64,000 bases of DNA from assembly GCF_016862435.1 (NCBI RefSeq), contig NZ_BOMY01000039.1:175878-239877 (forward strand), given 5' to 3'. The notes below the pieces were generated by a model. That model ran no database searches. It was given only the letters and a program-made list of their open reading frames with translations, and was not told the DNA's origin. The translations under genes were made by a program, and so were the position numbers. Source of the stretch: Paractinoplanes tereljensis. Its GTDB lineage: Bacteria; Actinomycetota; Actinomycetes; Mycobacteriales; Micromonosporaceae. Position 1 is the first letter of the stretch; every line of letters starts with the position of its first letter. Shown piece by piece: positions 1-9,240 of this stretch.

Positions 1-870
1 GTGCGCTCGCGGGACGAGGTGGGCAACATGGCCGGATCGCTGAACCGGGCCACCTCCGGGATGCGCGGCACCATTCAGGCGCTCGGCACCGCCTCGCACT
101 CCCTGGCCGCGGCCGCCGAGGAAATGTCCGCCTCCAGCACCCAGATCGCCGGGACCGCCGAGGAGGCCAGCGCCCAGGCGGCTACCGTCGCCAGCGCGGC
201 CGAGGAGATCCGCCGCAACGTCGACACCGTGTCGGCCGGCTCCGAACAGATGGGCGCCTCCATCCGGGAGATCGCCGAGAACGCCAACCAGGCCGCCGAG
301 GTGGCCGGCCAGGCGGTGAGCATGGCCGAGAGCACCAACCAGACCGTCTCCAAGCTGGGCGACTCCTCGGCCGAGATCGGCAACGTCATCAAGCTGATCA
401 CCGCGATCGCCGAGCAGACCAACCTGCTCGCCCTGAACGCCACGATCGAAGCCGCTCGGGCCGGCGAGTTGGGCAAGGGTTTCGCCGTGGTCGCCTCCGA
501 GGTCAAGGACCTCGCCCAGGAAACCGCCCGGGCCACCGAGGACATCAGCACCCGAGTCTCGGCGATCCAGGCCGACACCGGCACCGCGATCACCGCGATC
601 GGCGAGATCAGCGAGGTGATCGCGAAGATCAGCGACTATCAGACCACGATCGCCGCGGCGGTCGAGGAGCAGACCGCCACGACCGGTGAGATGAACCGCG
701 GGGTCGCCGAAGCGGCGTCCGGGGTCAGTGAGGTCGCCACCGGTGTCGATGCGCTGGCTGCCACCACCCGGCTGACCACCGAGAGCGTCGGGGAAACCCA
801 GCGCGCGGCCGAAGAGCTCGCCCGCATGTCCGGTGAGCTGCAAACCATGGTCGGCCGATTCCGGGTCTGA
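1..870 (+). CDS. Methyl-accepting chemotaxis protein, C-terminal part
   Basis: Cytoplasmic signalling part of a chemoreceptor; the sensor, membrane and most HAMP residues lie before the window. The first residues (DEVGNMAGSLN) are the end of a HAMP helix. A long Ala/Glu-rich coiled coil follows, and the near-invariant receptor hairpin tip is present at about residues 138-165 (EQTNLLALNATIEAARAGE, GKGFAVVASEV). The tip binds CheA and CheW to control the flagellar motor. The C-terminus ends at RFRV with no CheR/CheB tether pentapeptide. The GTG at base 1 is an internal codon, not a start. No other che gene is visible. Family assignment is secure; the ligand cannot be told. Confidence 0.95.
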   Translation: MRSRDEVGNMAGSLNRATSGMRGTIQALGTASHSLAAAAEEMSASSTQIAGTAEEASAQAATVASAAEEIRRNVDTVSAGSEQMGASIREIAENANQAAEVAGQAVSMAESTNQTVSKLGDSSAEIGNVIKLITAIAEQTNLLALNATIEAARAGELGKGFAVVASEVKDLAQETARATEDISTRVSAIQADTGTAITAIGEISEVIAKISDYQTTIAAAVEEQTATTGEMNRGVAEAASGVSEVATGVDALAATTRLTTESVGETQRAAEELARMSGELQTMVGRFRV

Positions 871-1064
871 ACCATGGCTCAGTCCGCGATCTCACCGGAC
901 ACGGGTAGCCCGGACGGAGGCGACCAGGCCGAGCGCACGCCGCCAATAGACCCCCGCAATGGAACACGCCTCCACGAACAGACTTGTGTCCGACCGAGGT
1001 ACGAAGGTTGAGTGAGACCGAGGAGGTAACAGCAGCACCATTTGCCGGGAGGAGTTGAGCACCG

Positions 1065-1775
1065 ATGATCGCCGTCACCCGGCTGGGTGCCGGATTGTCC
1101 CTGGCCACGGCACTGGCCGGGCTCGTGGCCGTCGCCACCAGCGTGACCACACCGCCCCGCTCCGGGGCATTCTGCACCGCCGGCTGCGTGACCTATCCGT
1201 ACACCGACGTGGCCGCCTTCGTACCTCGCGACTACTGGTGGCTCTATCCGCAATCGTTTTTCGTGCTCCTGGCCCTGGTACTGATGCTGTGTCTGCACGC
1301 AACGGTGCCACTCGCGGTGCGAACGTTCAGCAGCATCGCGGTTACCCTCGCCGGCATGGCCGCAACGACGTTGCTCGCCGACTACATCATCCAACTGACA
1401 GTGCTACAGCCCAGCCTGCACCGCGGCGAGACCACCGGCCTGTCGCTCTTCTCGCAGTACAACCCGCACGGCGTGTTCATCGCCCTGGAAAACCTGGGCT
1501 ATCTGCTGCTCGGACTGGCGCTGGCGGCCGTCGCCGCGGCGTTCAACGCGCCGATCCTGCTCGAGCGCGGATTGCGATGGGTGTTCCTCGCCGGTGGCGT
1601 GCTGACCACGGCTGCGCTACCCATCCTCGGCGTCCTCTACGGCAGCGATCTGGGGTACCGCTACGAGGTAGTCGCCATCATGCTCACCTGGATCACGCTG
1701 ATCACCAGCGGCATCCTGCTCGCGCGGTGGTTCGGCAGGGCCGCACTTGGACAGGGCATATCCGCCGTGACGTAG
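1065..1775 (+). CDS. Hypothetical multi-pass membrane protein
   Basis: A 236-residue protein of unknown function. Six hydrophobic segments are visible, at roughly residues 7-25, 65-82, 88-110, 145-165, 175-195 and 202-220. The first two are separated by an outer loop with the pair CTAGC and aromatic residues (YPYTD, DYWWLYP). An AGGAGTTGAG ribosome site precedes the ATG by a suitable distance. It stands alone between the chemoreceptor and the c-di-GMP gene on the same strand, with about 150-190 bp on each side, so it is probably its own unit. No catalytic motif was recognised. Confidence 0.75.
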   Translation: MIAVTRLGAGLSLATALAGLVAVATSVTTPPRSGAFCTAGCVTYPYTDVAAFVPRDYWWLYPQSFFVLLALVLMLCLHATVPLAVRTFSSIAVTLAGMAATTLLADYIIQLTVLQPSLHRGETTGLSLFSQYNPHGVFIALENLGYLLLGLALAAVAAAFNAPILLERGLRWVFLAGGVLTTAALPILGVLYGSDLGYRYEVVAIMLTWITLITSGILLARWFGRAALGQGISAVT

Positions 1776-1926
1776 TCCTGGTTCACAGCCATTCCTTGAA
1801 TCCTTCTTTCTCAAACGGGACCGGTACGGGGCTACGCCGACGAGGATTGACGGGAGAGACGAGCGCCAGGAAGGGCACGACCTGGCGCCGCCATCTGCAC
1901 CCGCTCCGCTACTGCGATGTCCGCAT

Positions 1927-3912
1927 GTGTGGACCAAAGCAACCGATTCTCGGGTTATGGACTCGTGTCTCCGGAGTGCCGGGCGAACGGAGGTTGTTTT
2001 GTCGGCAACCAGCTACCGATCGCGTCGCCGGGGACAACGCTTGGTGACAGTGCTGCTCGCGGTGATGTTTTTCGGGCTGTCGGGATATGCCGGTGTGGCG
2101 AGCCTGCATCAGGCCGCGCTGGTCCGCTCCGTGGCCGAGGCCGGCAGCGACACCGACGCGTACCAGGAGGCCGCCTATCAGGTGACCCACGAGATGGCAC
2201 TGCTCCAGGCCGCGATGCGGGAACCGGACGGTGAGGAACGCCGACAGCTGAGAGCGGCGAACGCCCAGGCCGATGCGGCGATGCAGCGAATGGCAGCGGT
2301 AGACGCTGAGCATCACCTTTCTGCCTTGGCCCTGGCCGATCAGCATCATCGGCTCGCCCCGATCCTCGCTGGATTCCTCGCCCAACTCGACCGCGACGAC
2401 ACCGGTGCCGCATTCACCACGCTGGAGGTACTGCTCGAGCCCGAGTACCAAGAAATGATCACGCAGATGGCCCAGGAGAAGGACGTACATCTGGCCGAGT
2501 ACGACCGGCAGCAGAGCGACGCGAAACGTGAGTCGGAGAGATCAGCTCTGGCCGTGGTGATCGTGTTCGTGCTCGGCCTGCTGGTGCTCGCCGGGATTCG
2601 CCTCATCGGCCTGGCGCACCGCCGGCAGGTCGAGACGATGGCGGCTACCGACCCGTTGACCGGCCTACCCAACCGCAACGCATTTGCGGCACGTACGGAG
2701 CGGGCGTTGATCCGCGGACCAGACGTAACCGTCCTGGTGTTGAACATCGACGGCTTCCGGGACGTCAACGAACAACTCGGCCAGCGTATCGGCGACCTGA
2801 TTCTGGCTGAGGCCGGCCGCCGGATCAGTTCACAAGTACGTGGCGACGACGTGGTGGCCCGGCTCGGCGGCGACGAATTCGCCGTGCTTCTCGCCGACGA
2901 CAGCCCGGCCGCGGGCGAGAGCCTCGCCACCCGGTTGTCGGACGAATTCGCCCGTTCGTTCGACGTGGACGAGGTAGTCATCGACCTCGAGGTGAGCATC
3001 GGCGCGGCAGTCTCCGAGCCCGGTGACGATGCCACCACCGTGCTGCGGCACGCCGATGCAGCGATGCACGTCGCCAAGCAGGCACACGGCGGATTCCACA
3101 CCTACCGCGAAGAGTCTCGTCAGGACACGGTGGCGCGCCTGGCGCTGCTCGGTGACCTGCGTCGCGCTCTGGACGACCCTGGCCAGCTCACTCTTCACTA
3201 CCAGCCCCAGGTCTCGGTGGCCAGCGGAAAGCTGATCGGGGTCGAAGCCCTCGCCCGCTGGCAGCACCCGACGCGAGGTTCGGTCTCGCCGGCCGAGTTC
3301 ATCCCCGTCCTCGAGGTCTCCAGCCTCATGCACCGTTTCACCACGCAGATGCTCACCAAAGCACTACGACAGGCACGGAACTGGCTGGACGCCGGACACA
3401 AGATCACCATGTCGGTCAACATCTCCACCCGCAGCCTGCTCGATGCGACCTTCCCCGGACGGGTAGCGGACCTGCTCACGGAGACCGGTGTACCGGGCCC
3501 GCAGTTGTGCATCGAGGTGACCGAATATGCTCTGATGAACGACCCGGACGCCGCAATCCAGTCGCTGCAACGGCTTCGAGACCTGGGCGTCAAGGTGTCG
3601 ATCGACGACTACGGCACCGGATACTCCTCGATGGCCTATCTGAAGGTGCTGCCGGTCGACGAACTCAAGATCGACCGTTCCTTCGTCAAGGACATCGCCG
3701 GCGACGACAGCAGCCGGGCACTGGTCGCCTCCACCGTCGAACTCGGTCACAGCCTCGGCCTGGAAGTAGTGGCCGAGGGCGTCGAGGACGGGGAGTCGGT
3801 GGCCGCATTGCAATTGATCGGCTGTGACATCGCCCAGGGCTATCATTTCGCCCGGCCTCTTCCGGCCGAGGAACTGACTGCCCGGATGGCGAGCACTCTG
3901 CAAACCAACTGA
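1927..3912 (+). CDS. Membrane-bound GGDEF-EAL cyclic-di-GMP enzyme
   Basis: Bifunctional-type c-di-GMP protein of 661 residues. A membrane helix near residues 40-60 and another near 207-230 (VVIVFVLGLLVLAG) bracket a helical extracytoplasmic region. This is followed by GGDEF (about 240-400) and EAL (about 415-655) domains. The cyclase signature is intact (RLGGDEFAVLL), with an RxxD product-inhibition site (RGDD) exactly five residues before it. The phosphodiesterase signature is also intact (GVEALARW), with the IDDYGTGYSS metal and loop-6 segment and a downstream EGVED. Both activities could therefore be retained, which is less common than one degenerate domain. The GTG start gives the full ORF; an ATG ten codons later is an alternative. 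It may link c-di-GMP to motility. Confidence 0.93.
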   Translation: MWTKATDSRVMDSCLRSAGRTEVVLSATSYRSRRRGQRLVTVLLAVMFFGLSGYAGVASLHQAALVRSVAEAGSDTDAYQEAAYQVTHEMALLQAAMREPDGEERRQLRAANAQADAAMQRMAAVDAEHHLSALALADQHHRLAPILAGFLAQLDRDDTGAAFTTLEVLLEPEYQEMITQMAQEKDVHLAEYDRQQSDAKRESERSALAVVIVFVLGLLVLAGIRLIGLAHRRQVETMAATDPLTGLPNRNAFAARTERALIRGPDVTVLVLNIDGFRDVNEQLGQRIGDLILAEAGRRISSQVRGDDVVARLGGDEFAVLLADDSPAAGESLATRLSDEFARSFDVDEVVIDLEVSIGAAVSEPGDDATTVLRHADAAMHVAKQAHGGFHTYREESRQDTVARLALLGDLRRALDDPGQLTLHYQPQVSVASGKLIGVEALARWQHPTRGSVSPAEFIPVLEVSSLMHRFTTQMLTKALRQARNWLDAGHKITMSVNISTRSLLDATFPGRVADLLTETGVPGPQLCIEVTEYALMNDPDAAIQSLQRLRDLGVKVSIDDYGTGYSSMAYLKVLPVDELKIDRSFVKDIAGDDSSRALVASTVELGHSLGLEVVAEGVEDGESVAALQLIGCDIAQGYHFARPLPAEELTARMASTLQTN

Positions 3913-3940
3913 CCGGCCAGCTGCGAAGGTCGCCCAATGA

Positions 3941-4474
3941 TCAGTTGCCTGGAGCGTGGGAGCCGAGGTCACTCGATGTGGTGCTGAAGTTGCCGGTCCA
4001 CGCTGCCTTTGATCCCGAGTCGCCGATGCGATACGTGCCGTAGACCCCGGCGGCCGCGACCACGCCGGCGACCAGGGCAACCACCACGCTCACGGGCACG
4101 GAGCGGGGTGCCAGTAAGGTGCGGCGGTTCGGCGACGCATCCGTAGTGGCGGCAGCCTCACGCTGCCGCCACCAAATGACAAGAGCCAGCGCGGCGATCG
4201 GGATCGCGTAGAAGATCGCGGTGTCGCCGAGTTCCGCGTGTTCATGCACCAGGTCGGTGTCAGGTACCCGGCGCTCCAGCCACTCTCCGGCACTGGTTGC
4301 CAGCGGCACCAAGGCGACCACGCAGAGGGCAAGAATGGCGTTAGGCCCGGCCAGTCGACGCCGGGCAGCCGGCCATGCTGCGGTCAGCACGAGCAACAGC
4401 GCGCTCAGCGGGAGCAGGACGACGACGGCGTGTACGAGCAGGATGTGCGCGGGTAGTCCGTTGACGGTGAACAT
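3941..4474 (-). CDS. DUF2231-like four-helix membrane protein
   Basis: A 177-residue integral membrane protein. The start chosen is the ATG at 4474 (MFTVNGLPAHILLVH), which has AGGGG six bases upstream; a TTG 13 codons earlier lacks this. The opening NGLPAHILLVH followed by a helix, a central HAELGDTAIFY and four hydrophobic segments (about residues 10-30, 45-62, 85-102, 130-150) match the DUF2231 pattern. The C-terminal tail (WTGNF) is soluble. It is convergent with the GGDEF-EAL gene and divergent from the response regulator at 4574. Function is unknown; DUF2231 proteins are often linked to heme or redox membrane functions, which would suit the flavocytochrome operon next door (inference). 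Confidence 0.75.
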   Translation of the reverse strand: MFTVNGLPAHILLVHAVVVLLPLSALLLVLTAAWPAARRRLAGPNAILALCVVALVPLATSAGEWLERRVPDTDLVHEHAELGDTAIFYAIPIAALALVIWWRQREAAATTDASPNRRTLLAPRSVPVSVVVALVAGVVAAAGVYGTYRIGDSGSKAAWTGNFSTTSSDLGSHAPGN

Positions 4475-4573
4475 CTGAACCCCTGTGATCGGGTGGTCAA
4501 GGCCGGTTGGCAACGATCAGCGTAGGGACGGCTTTCTTTGAGTTTTCCGATATAACCGGAGCAGGCTGGATGC

Positions 4574-5230
4574 GTGGACACGGCGAGCACTACCCGCATC
4601 CTCGTGGTGGAGGACGACCGCGAGCTGGGCGAACTCCTCCTGCGCCTGTTCCGTGGCGCGGGATACGCCGCTGATCTGGCGCGCGACGGGCAGGCCGGGC
4701 TGCACCGGGCGCTGACCCGCCACTACGACGTCCTGGTAGTAGATCGAGGCCTACCGGCGATCGAGGGTCTGGACCTGCTGGCCCGATTGCGCCGCAGCGA
4801 TGTGCGGGCACCGGCCCTGATCCTGACCGCGCTCGGCACCACCGCGGACCGGGTCGCAGGCCTGGACGGGGGTGCCGAGGACTATGTCGTCAAACCGTTC
4901 GAGGTGACGGAGTTGCTGGCCCGGATCCGGGTGCTCCTACGCCGCCCGTCCGGCCGGTCGGCCACGCTGCCGATCGGGGCGGCCGAGTTCGACCTTGTCA
5001 CGCGCCGGGTCGCGGATGTCACGCTGTCCGGCCGGGAGGCCGACCTGTTGCGCATGCTGGCGGAAGGCCCGGACCGGGTGTTCAGCCGAACCGAGATCGT
5101 CGATCGGGTCTTTCCCGACGCCGCATCCGAGACCCTTGTCGACACCTACGTCCACTACTTGCGGCGCAAGCTCGGACCGGGCGTGGTGAGCACGGTGCGC
5201 GGGGTCGGCTACCGGCTGGGCACGCTGTGA
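4574..5230 (+). CDS. OmpR/PhoB-family response regulator
   Basis: A 218-residue regulator. The receiver domain (about 8-120) has the acidic pair ED-D at 13-15, phospho-acceptor Asp57 (VLVVDRGLP), the Thr of LILTA and the Lys of DYVVKPFE. The DNA-binding winged helix (about 130-215) ends in the typical RRKLG-PGVVSTVRGVGYRL wing. It starts at GTG and its stop overlaps the start of the sensor kinase by 4 bp, so the two form a cognate pair. It heads an operon running into a flavocytochrome, an FMN-binding protein and ApbE, and so probably controls that electron-transfer module. Confidence 0.93.
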   Translation: MDTASTTRILVVEDDRELGELLLRLFRGAGYAADLARDGQAGLHRALTRHYDVLVVDRGLPAIEGLDLLARLRRSDVRAPALILTALGTTADRVAGLDGGAEDYVVKPFEVTELLARIRVLLRRPSGRSATLPIGAAEFDLVTRRVADVTLSGREADLLRMLAEGPDRVFSRTEIVDRVFPDAASETLVDTYVHYLRRKLGPGVVSTVRGVGYRLGTL

Positions 5231-6450
5231 CCGGCAACGACCCGGACCTGCTCCTTCTACGCCGGGCACGCCGCCATCTCGCGGCGCAGAATGTTCTGGC
5301 GTTCGCGCTGATCCTGCTACTGGTCGCGGCAGTGGTGGCATATGTGGACGCACGCGGGCAACGTGCGGCCTTGGCGAGCTCGCTGAAACGCACGGCGGCC
5401 ACCGAGGAGGACGTGGTCGACCCGCCGGGCGGGACCTGGATCTTCACCGTGAACGCGGATGGTCAGCTGTCGTCGACCAGAAATGCGCCGGATGGCTTCC
5501 CGGACCGTTCCGCGCTCGATCGGGTCCGGGCCGGTGGTGCCACCGAGACCGCTGCCGTGGACGTCGACGGCACGAACTACCTGGTCGTCACACGGATGCG
5601 CGGCACCCGTGCGGTGCAGGTCGTGGGTAGCCTGGCTCGGGAGGAGGGTGAGCGGCACCGCCTTCTGGCTGCTCTCGGCCTGGCCGCGCTGCTCGGTCTG
5701 GCCGCCGCGGCCGCTGCGGCGGTGGTGCTGGCCCGGCGGGCCACTGCACCGCTCGGCGATGCCCTGGCCCGGCAGCGACGGTTTGTCGCGGACGCCAGCC
5801 ACGAGTTACGCACCCCGGTCACGCAGTTGCACACTCGCGTCCAACTCCTGGATCAGGACCTACGAGCCGGCGTGCCGCCGGATCGCATGACGGTGGATGT
5901 GCAGCAGTTGCTGATCGGTACCCGTCAGCTCGGTGAGGTGATCGAGGACCTTTTGCTGTCCACCCAGCCGGCGACCGATACCGGCTCGGCCCCTGAGGTC
6001 GATCTGGGTGTCGTGGCCGCCGGCGCGGTGGCGGCCTTCGCATGGCGCGCCCGGGACCAGGGCGTCGAACTCGTACTGGACCCGGACCCGGATGGGCCGT
6101 CGCTCGTCCGCGGCCGGGAGGCAGCGCTGCGCCGGGTGCTGACCGCCTTGGTCGACAACGCGCTGAGCCACACGGGTGCGGGTGGTCGCGTGACCATCGA
6201 ACTGCGCACCAGGGACGGCGACCGGCCGATATCGGTGACGGTGCGTGACGACGGCGACGGAATCGATCCGGCCGACGCGGAGCGCATCTTCGAACGGTTC
6301 GCCCGTGGCCATGGCGATCAACGTCGCTTCGGGCTCGGGCTGGCGTTGGCACGCGAGGTCGTCGCGGGGCACGGCGGCACCATCGAGGCCTCCGGAGCTC
6401 TCGGACGTGGAGCCGAGTTCACTGTCCGGCTGCCGGGAAGCCCGTCATGA
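5227..6450 (+). CDS. Sensor histidine kinase partner of the response regulator
   Basis: A 407-residue membrane kinase. Helices lie at about residues 18-38 and 142-165, enclosing an extracytoplasmic sensor region of about 100 residues. The HisKA box is FVADASHELRTPVTQLH, with the phosphorylated His at about 191. The ATPase domain shows the N box (TALVDNALSHTG), G1 (DDGDGIDPADA), an F box (ERFARG) and G2 (GLGLALAREVV). The linker after the second helix is very short, so a HAMP domain is minimal. The GTG/TGA overlap with the regulator and the 4-bp overlap with the next ORF frame indicate translational coupling. The signal is unknown; a redox cue is plausible from context. Confidence 0.92.
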   Translation: MTGNDPDLLLLRRARRHLAAQNVLAFALILLLVAAVVAYVDARGQRAALASSLKRTAATEEDVVDPPGGTWIFTVNADGQLSSTRNAPDGFPDRSALDRVRAGGATETAAVDVDGTNYLVVTRMRGTRAVQVVGSLAREEGERHRLLAALGLAALLGLAAAAAAAVVLARRATAPLGDALARQRRFVADASHELRTPVTQLHTRVQLLDQDLRAGVPPDRMTVDVQQLLIGTRQLGEVIEDLLLSTQPATDTGSAPEVDLGVVAAGAVAAFAWRARDQGVELVLDPDPDGPSLVRGREAALRRVLTALVDNALSHTGAGGRVTIELRTRDGDRPISVTVRDDGDGIDPADAERIFERFARGHGDQRRFGLGLALAREVVAGHGGTIEASGALGRGAEFTVRLPGSPS

Positions 6451-6533
6451 TCGGGCGAGACTCATGGCGAACTCAAAGCCAGTCCATAGGAAGCGGACCT
6501 CGCGTTCTCAGCGACGCGGTCGATGGTAGGACC

Positions 6534-7946
6534 ATGACCGTAAGCACGACCCCGTCCGTCGCACGACCCACCGTGGTGGCGGCCGGCACTCCCCGCCGGA
6601 CCCCACGTTGGTGGGCTGACGTGGGTGGCGTGGCTGCTGGTCTGAGCCTCCTCGTCGTGACCGCCTTGTGGGTGAGCAACGGCGGTGTCCAGCAGATCGC
6701 CGGCGGTGGAGCCGACGCGATCTCCGCGTCCGGCCGACTGACCGGGCTGTGGGCCTCCGACCTGCTACTGCTCCAGGTGTTACTGATGGCCCGCATCCCC
6801 CTGGTCGAGCGCGCCTTCGGCCAGGACCGGCTGGCCCGCTGGCACCGCTGGTCCGGTTTCACGTCCTTCTGGCTGATGATCACGCACATCGTGCTGATCA
6901 CTCTCGGCTACGCGGGTGCCACGCACGCCAACGCGTTCGCCGAATTGTGGGACATGATCTGGACGTACCCGGGGATGCTGCTGGCGACCGCCGGTACGGC
7001 GGCGCTGCTCATGGTGGTGATGACCTCGATCCGGATGGCACGGCGCCGCCTGCGTTACGAATCCTGGCACCTGCTTCACCTGTACGCGTACCTGGGCGCC
7101 GGCCTGGCTCTGCCGCACCAGCTGTGGACCGGGACGGACTTCATCGCCTCGGCCGCATCAACCGTGTACTGGTGGAGTCTCTACGCCGTGTCGGCCGGCG
7201 CGGTCCTGACGTATCGGATCGCGATACCCGCCTGGCGCAGCTGGCGGCACCGGCTGGTGGTCAGCCATATCACCGCTGAAGGCCCGGGCCTGACTTCGGT
7301 CTACCTGAGCGGGCACCGCCTCGACCGGCTGCCGGTTCGGGCCGGACAGTTCTTCCAATGGCGGTTCCTGGACGGGTACGGGTGGAGCCGAGCCCACCCG
7401 TACTCACTGTCGGCAACTCCGCATGGGCAGATGCTGCGGATCACCGTGAAGGATCTCGGTGACGGAAGCGCACGGGTCGCCTCTCTGCGGCCCGGCACCA
7501 GGGCGCTCATCGAGGGGCCTTACGGCAAACTCAGCGGTGAGGTGTACCGCGGTGGTCCGGTCGTGTTGCTGGCCTGCGGGATCGGCATCACGCCACTGCT
7601 GGCCCTACTCGGTGACCTGCCGTACTCGCCCGGCCAAGCCACGCTCGTCTACCGGGCGCGCGGCGAGTCCGACATCGCTTTCCGCGACGAGCTCGAATGG
7701 TTCGCCGCGAACCGTGGCGTACGCCGGGTGTTTCTCTTCGGCAAGCGGGCGGAACGGCCGTCCTGGTTGCCGGCGGAGTATGCCGACTACGCCGATGCCG
7801 ACGCCCTGCGCCGGGTCGCGCCCCAGATCGCGATTTCCGACGTCTACATCTGCGGCCCCGATGCTTGGGCCGAAGCTGCCCGCACCGCGGCCCGAGCGGC
7901 GGGGACACCGGCCGATCAGGTGCACACCGAACTGTTCTCCTGGTGA
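6534..7946 (+). CDS. Ferric-reductase-like flavocytochrome (membrane heme domain plus FAD/NAD(P) reductase)
   Basis: A 470-residue transmembrane oxidoreductase. The start at ATG 6534 follows GGTAGGACC; an upstream ATG at 6447 adds a poorly coding segment. The N-terminal half has about six membrane helices. Paired histidines suited to two b-type hemes are seen in RWHRWSG/ITHIV and in WHLLHLYAY/LPHQLW. The C-terminal half is a ferredoxin-reductase fold: FAD-binding HPYSLS, a phosphate loop near EGPYG, NAD(P)-binding ACGIGITPL and VYICGPDAW. It would pass electrons from cytosolic NAD(P)H through heme to an outer acceptor. The FMN-binding protein encoded 17 bp downstream is the likely acceptor. 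Confidence 0.9.
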   Translation: MTVSTTPSVARPTVVAAGTPRRTPRWWADVGGVAAGLSLLVVTALWVSNGGVQQIAGGGADAISASGRLTGLWASDLLLLQVLLMARIPLVERAFGQDRLARWHRWSGFTSFWLMITHIVLITLGYAGATHANAFAELWDMIWTYPGMLLATAGTAALLMVVMTSIRMARRRLRYESWHLLHLYAYLGAGLALPHQLWTGTDFIASAASTVYWWSLYAVSAGAVLTYRIAIPAWRSWRHRLVVSHITAEGPGLTSVYLSGHRLDRLPVRAGQFFQWRFLDGYGWSRAHPYSLSATPHGQMLRITVKDLGDGSARVASLRPGTRALIEGPYGKLSGEVYRGGPVVLLACGIGITPLLALLGDLPYSPGQATLVYRARGESDIAFRDELEWFAANRGVRRVFLFGKRAERPSWLPAEYADYADADALRRVAPQIAISDVYICGPDAWAEAARTAARAAGTPADQVHTELFSW

Positions 7947-7963
7947 GGAAAGGCCGTACGACA

Positions 7964-8449
7964 ATGCGACGCATCACTCTCTGGCTCTTCTCCACCGTTG
8001 CCGCGCTGGTTCTGCTCTTCAGTTACCGCACAAGTACCAACAGCGGCCAGGTGTCCGCGGCCACGACGCCCATGACCAGCCCCGCCACCACGCCCACGAC
8101 CAGCCCTACCTCGCCGGCGAGCACCTCGCCGAGCGCGAGCGCCTCCAGCAGTTCTGGCGGGTCGAGCGGGACGAAGACCTATACCGGTTCGGCAGCCTCC
8201 ACCCGGTGGGGTGATGTCCAGGTATCGATCACCGTCACCGACGGCAAAATCACCGATGTGCAGGTGCCGGTCTATCCCAGCGAGAACGGCCGGGATCAGG
8301 AGATCAACGCCTATGCGCTGCCGATGCTCGTCCAGGAGACACTGGACGCGCAGAGCGCGAAAATCGACACCGTCTCCGGCGCCACCGTCACCAGCGACGG
8401 TTACCTCCAGTCGCTGCAGTCAGCTCTCGACGCCGCCCACCTGTCATGA
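7964..8449 (+). CDS. Exported FMN-binding-domain protein with a flavinylation site
   Basis: A 161-residue protein. It has an N-terminal membrane anchor or signal (RRITLWLFSTVAALVLLFS) and then a Ser/Thr/Pro-rich linker of about 50 residues that suits crossing the cell wall. A C-terminal FMN-binding domain (about 70-160) follows. The sequence DTVSGATVTSDGY carries the S-G-A-T motif to which ApbE attaches FMN through the Thr. The downstream gene is apbE, its start overlapping this stop by 4 bp, and the upstream gene is the membrane electron donor. The start at ATG 7964 follows GAGGAAAGG. Role (inference): covalently flavinylated extracytoplasmic electron carrier. Confidence 0.9.
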   Translation: MRRITLWLFSTVAALVLLFSYRTSTNSGQVSAATTPMTSPATTPTTSPTSPASTSPSASASSSSGGSSGTKTYTGSAASTRWGDVQVSITVTDGKITDVQVPVYPSENGRDQEINAYALPMLVQETLDAQSAKIDTVSGATVTSDGYLQSLQSALDAAHLS

Positions 8450-9240
8450 CAGCCACCACGCTCGCACAGCGCGCCTGGGTCGAGCAGATCATGGGCCTGC
8501 CGGTCAGCATCCATCTGCGCGGTCCCGATCTCACGAGCGAACCGGTTGCGGCGGCCGTGGCGGCGGCCTTCGCCGAACTGCGGCACATCGACGCCGTACT
8601 GAGCCCGTACCGCAACGACAGTGATCTGTCCCGGTGGGAGCGCCGCGAACTCAAGCTGGATTCGGCCGACCCGACGCTGGCCGAGGTCGTGTCTCTGTGC
8701 GAGGAAGCGATACGGCGCACCGACGGATGGTTCGATCCACGGGGTCTTCCCGACCCACGAACCGGCGAGCCCCGATACGACCCGTCCGGTCTGGTCAAGG
8801 GCTGGGCGGTGGAACGTGCCGCCCAGCACCTGGCCGCCCTGGCCGGTTACTCCTGGTGCTTCAACGCCGGAGGTGACGTGCTGGTGCACGCCCCGGCCGC
8901 CAGGCCGCGGTGGCGGATCGGTATCGAGCATCCGTTCGACCCGACCCGGATCATGCGCGTCCTTGAGCTGCGCTCCGGCGCCGTCGCTACCTCGGGAAGC
9001 ACCCATCGCGGATTCCACATCCTCGACCCGCGCACCCGTCGACCCGCGTCGGCCGTCCGGGCGATCTCGGTCACCGGCCCGACCCTGCTCTGGGCCGACG
9101 TGTACGCCACCGCGGCAGCTGCTCGTGGTGGCGGTGCTCTGCCTTGGATCCAGAGTCTGCCCGGCTACGACGCGCTCGCCGTCCTACCGTCCGGCTTGGT
9201 ACGCACCACCAATGGATGGCCGGCGGCCGGCCCGTTGTGA
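8446..9240 (+). CDS. apbE: FAD:protein FMN transferase (ApbE family)
   Basis: A 264-residue ApbE-type enzyme that cleaves FAD and transfers FMN to Ser/Thr of target proteins. Hallmarks are MGLPVSIHLRG near the N-terminus, DPSGLVKGWAVERA at about 108-121, FNAGGDVLVH at about 140 and the metal-site region ATSGSTHRGFHILDP at about 185-199. No lipoprotein signal is present, so transfer may be cytosolic, or the partner may be exported after modification. It is coupled by a 4-bp overlap to the FMN-binding protein, its obvious substrate. It ends the operon that begins at 4574. Confidence 0.92.
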   Translation: MTATTLAQRAWVEQIMGLPVSIHLRGPDLTSEPVAAAVAAAFAELRHIDAVLSPYRNDSDLSRWERRELKLDSADPTLAEVVSLCEEAIRRTDGWFDPRGLPDPRTGEPRYDPSGLVKGWAVERAAQHLAALAGYSWCFNAGGDVLVHAPAARPRWRIGIEHPFDPTRIMRVLELRSGAVATSGSTHRGFHILDPRTRRPASAVRAISVTGPTLLWADVYATAAAARGGGALPWIQSLPGYDALAVLPSGLVRTTNGWPAAGPL

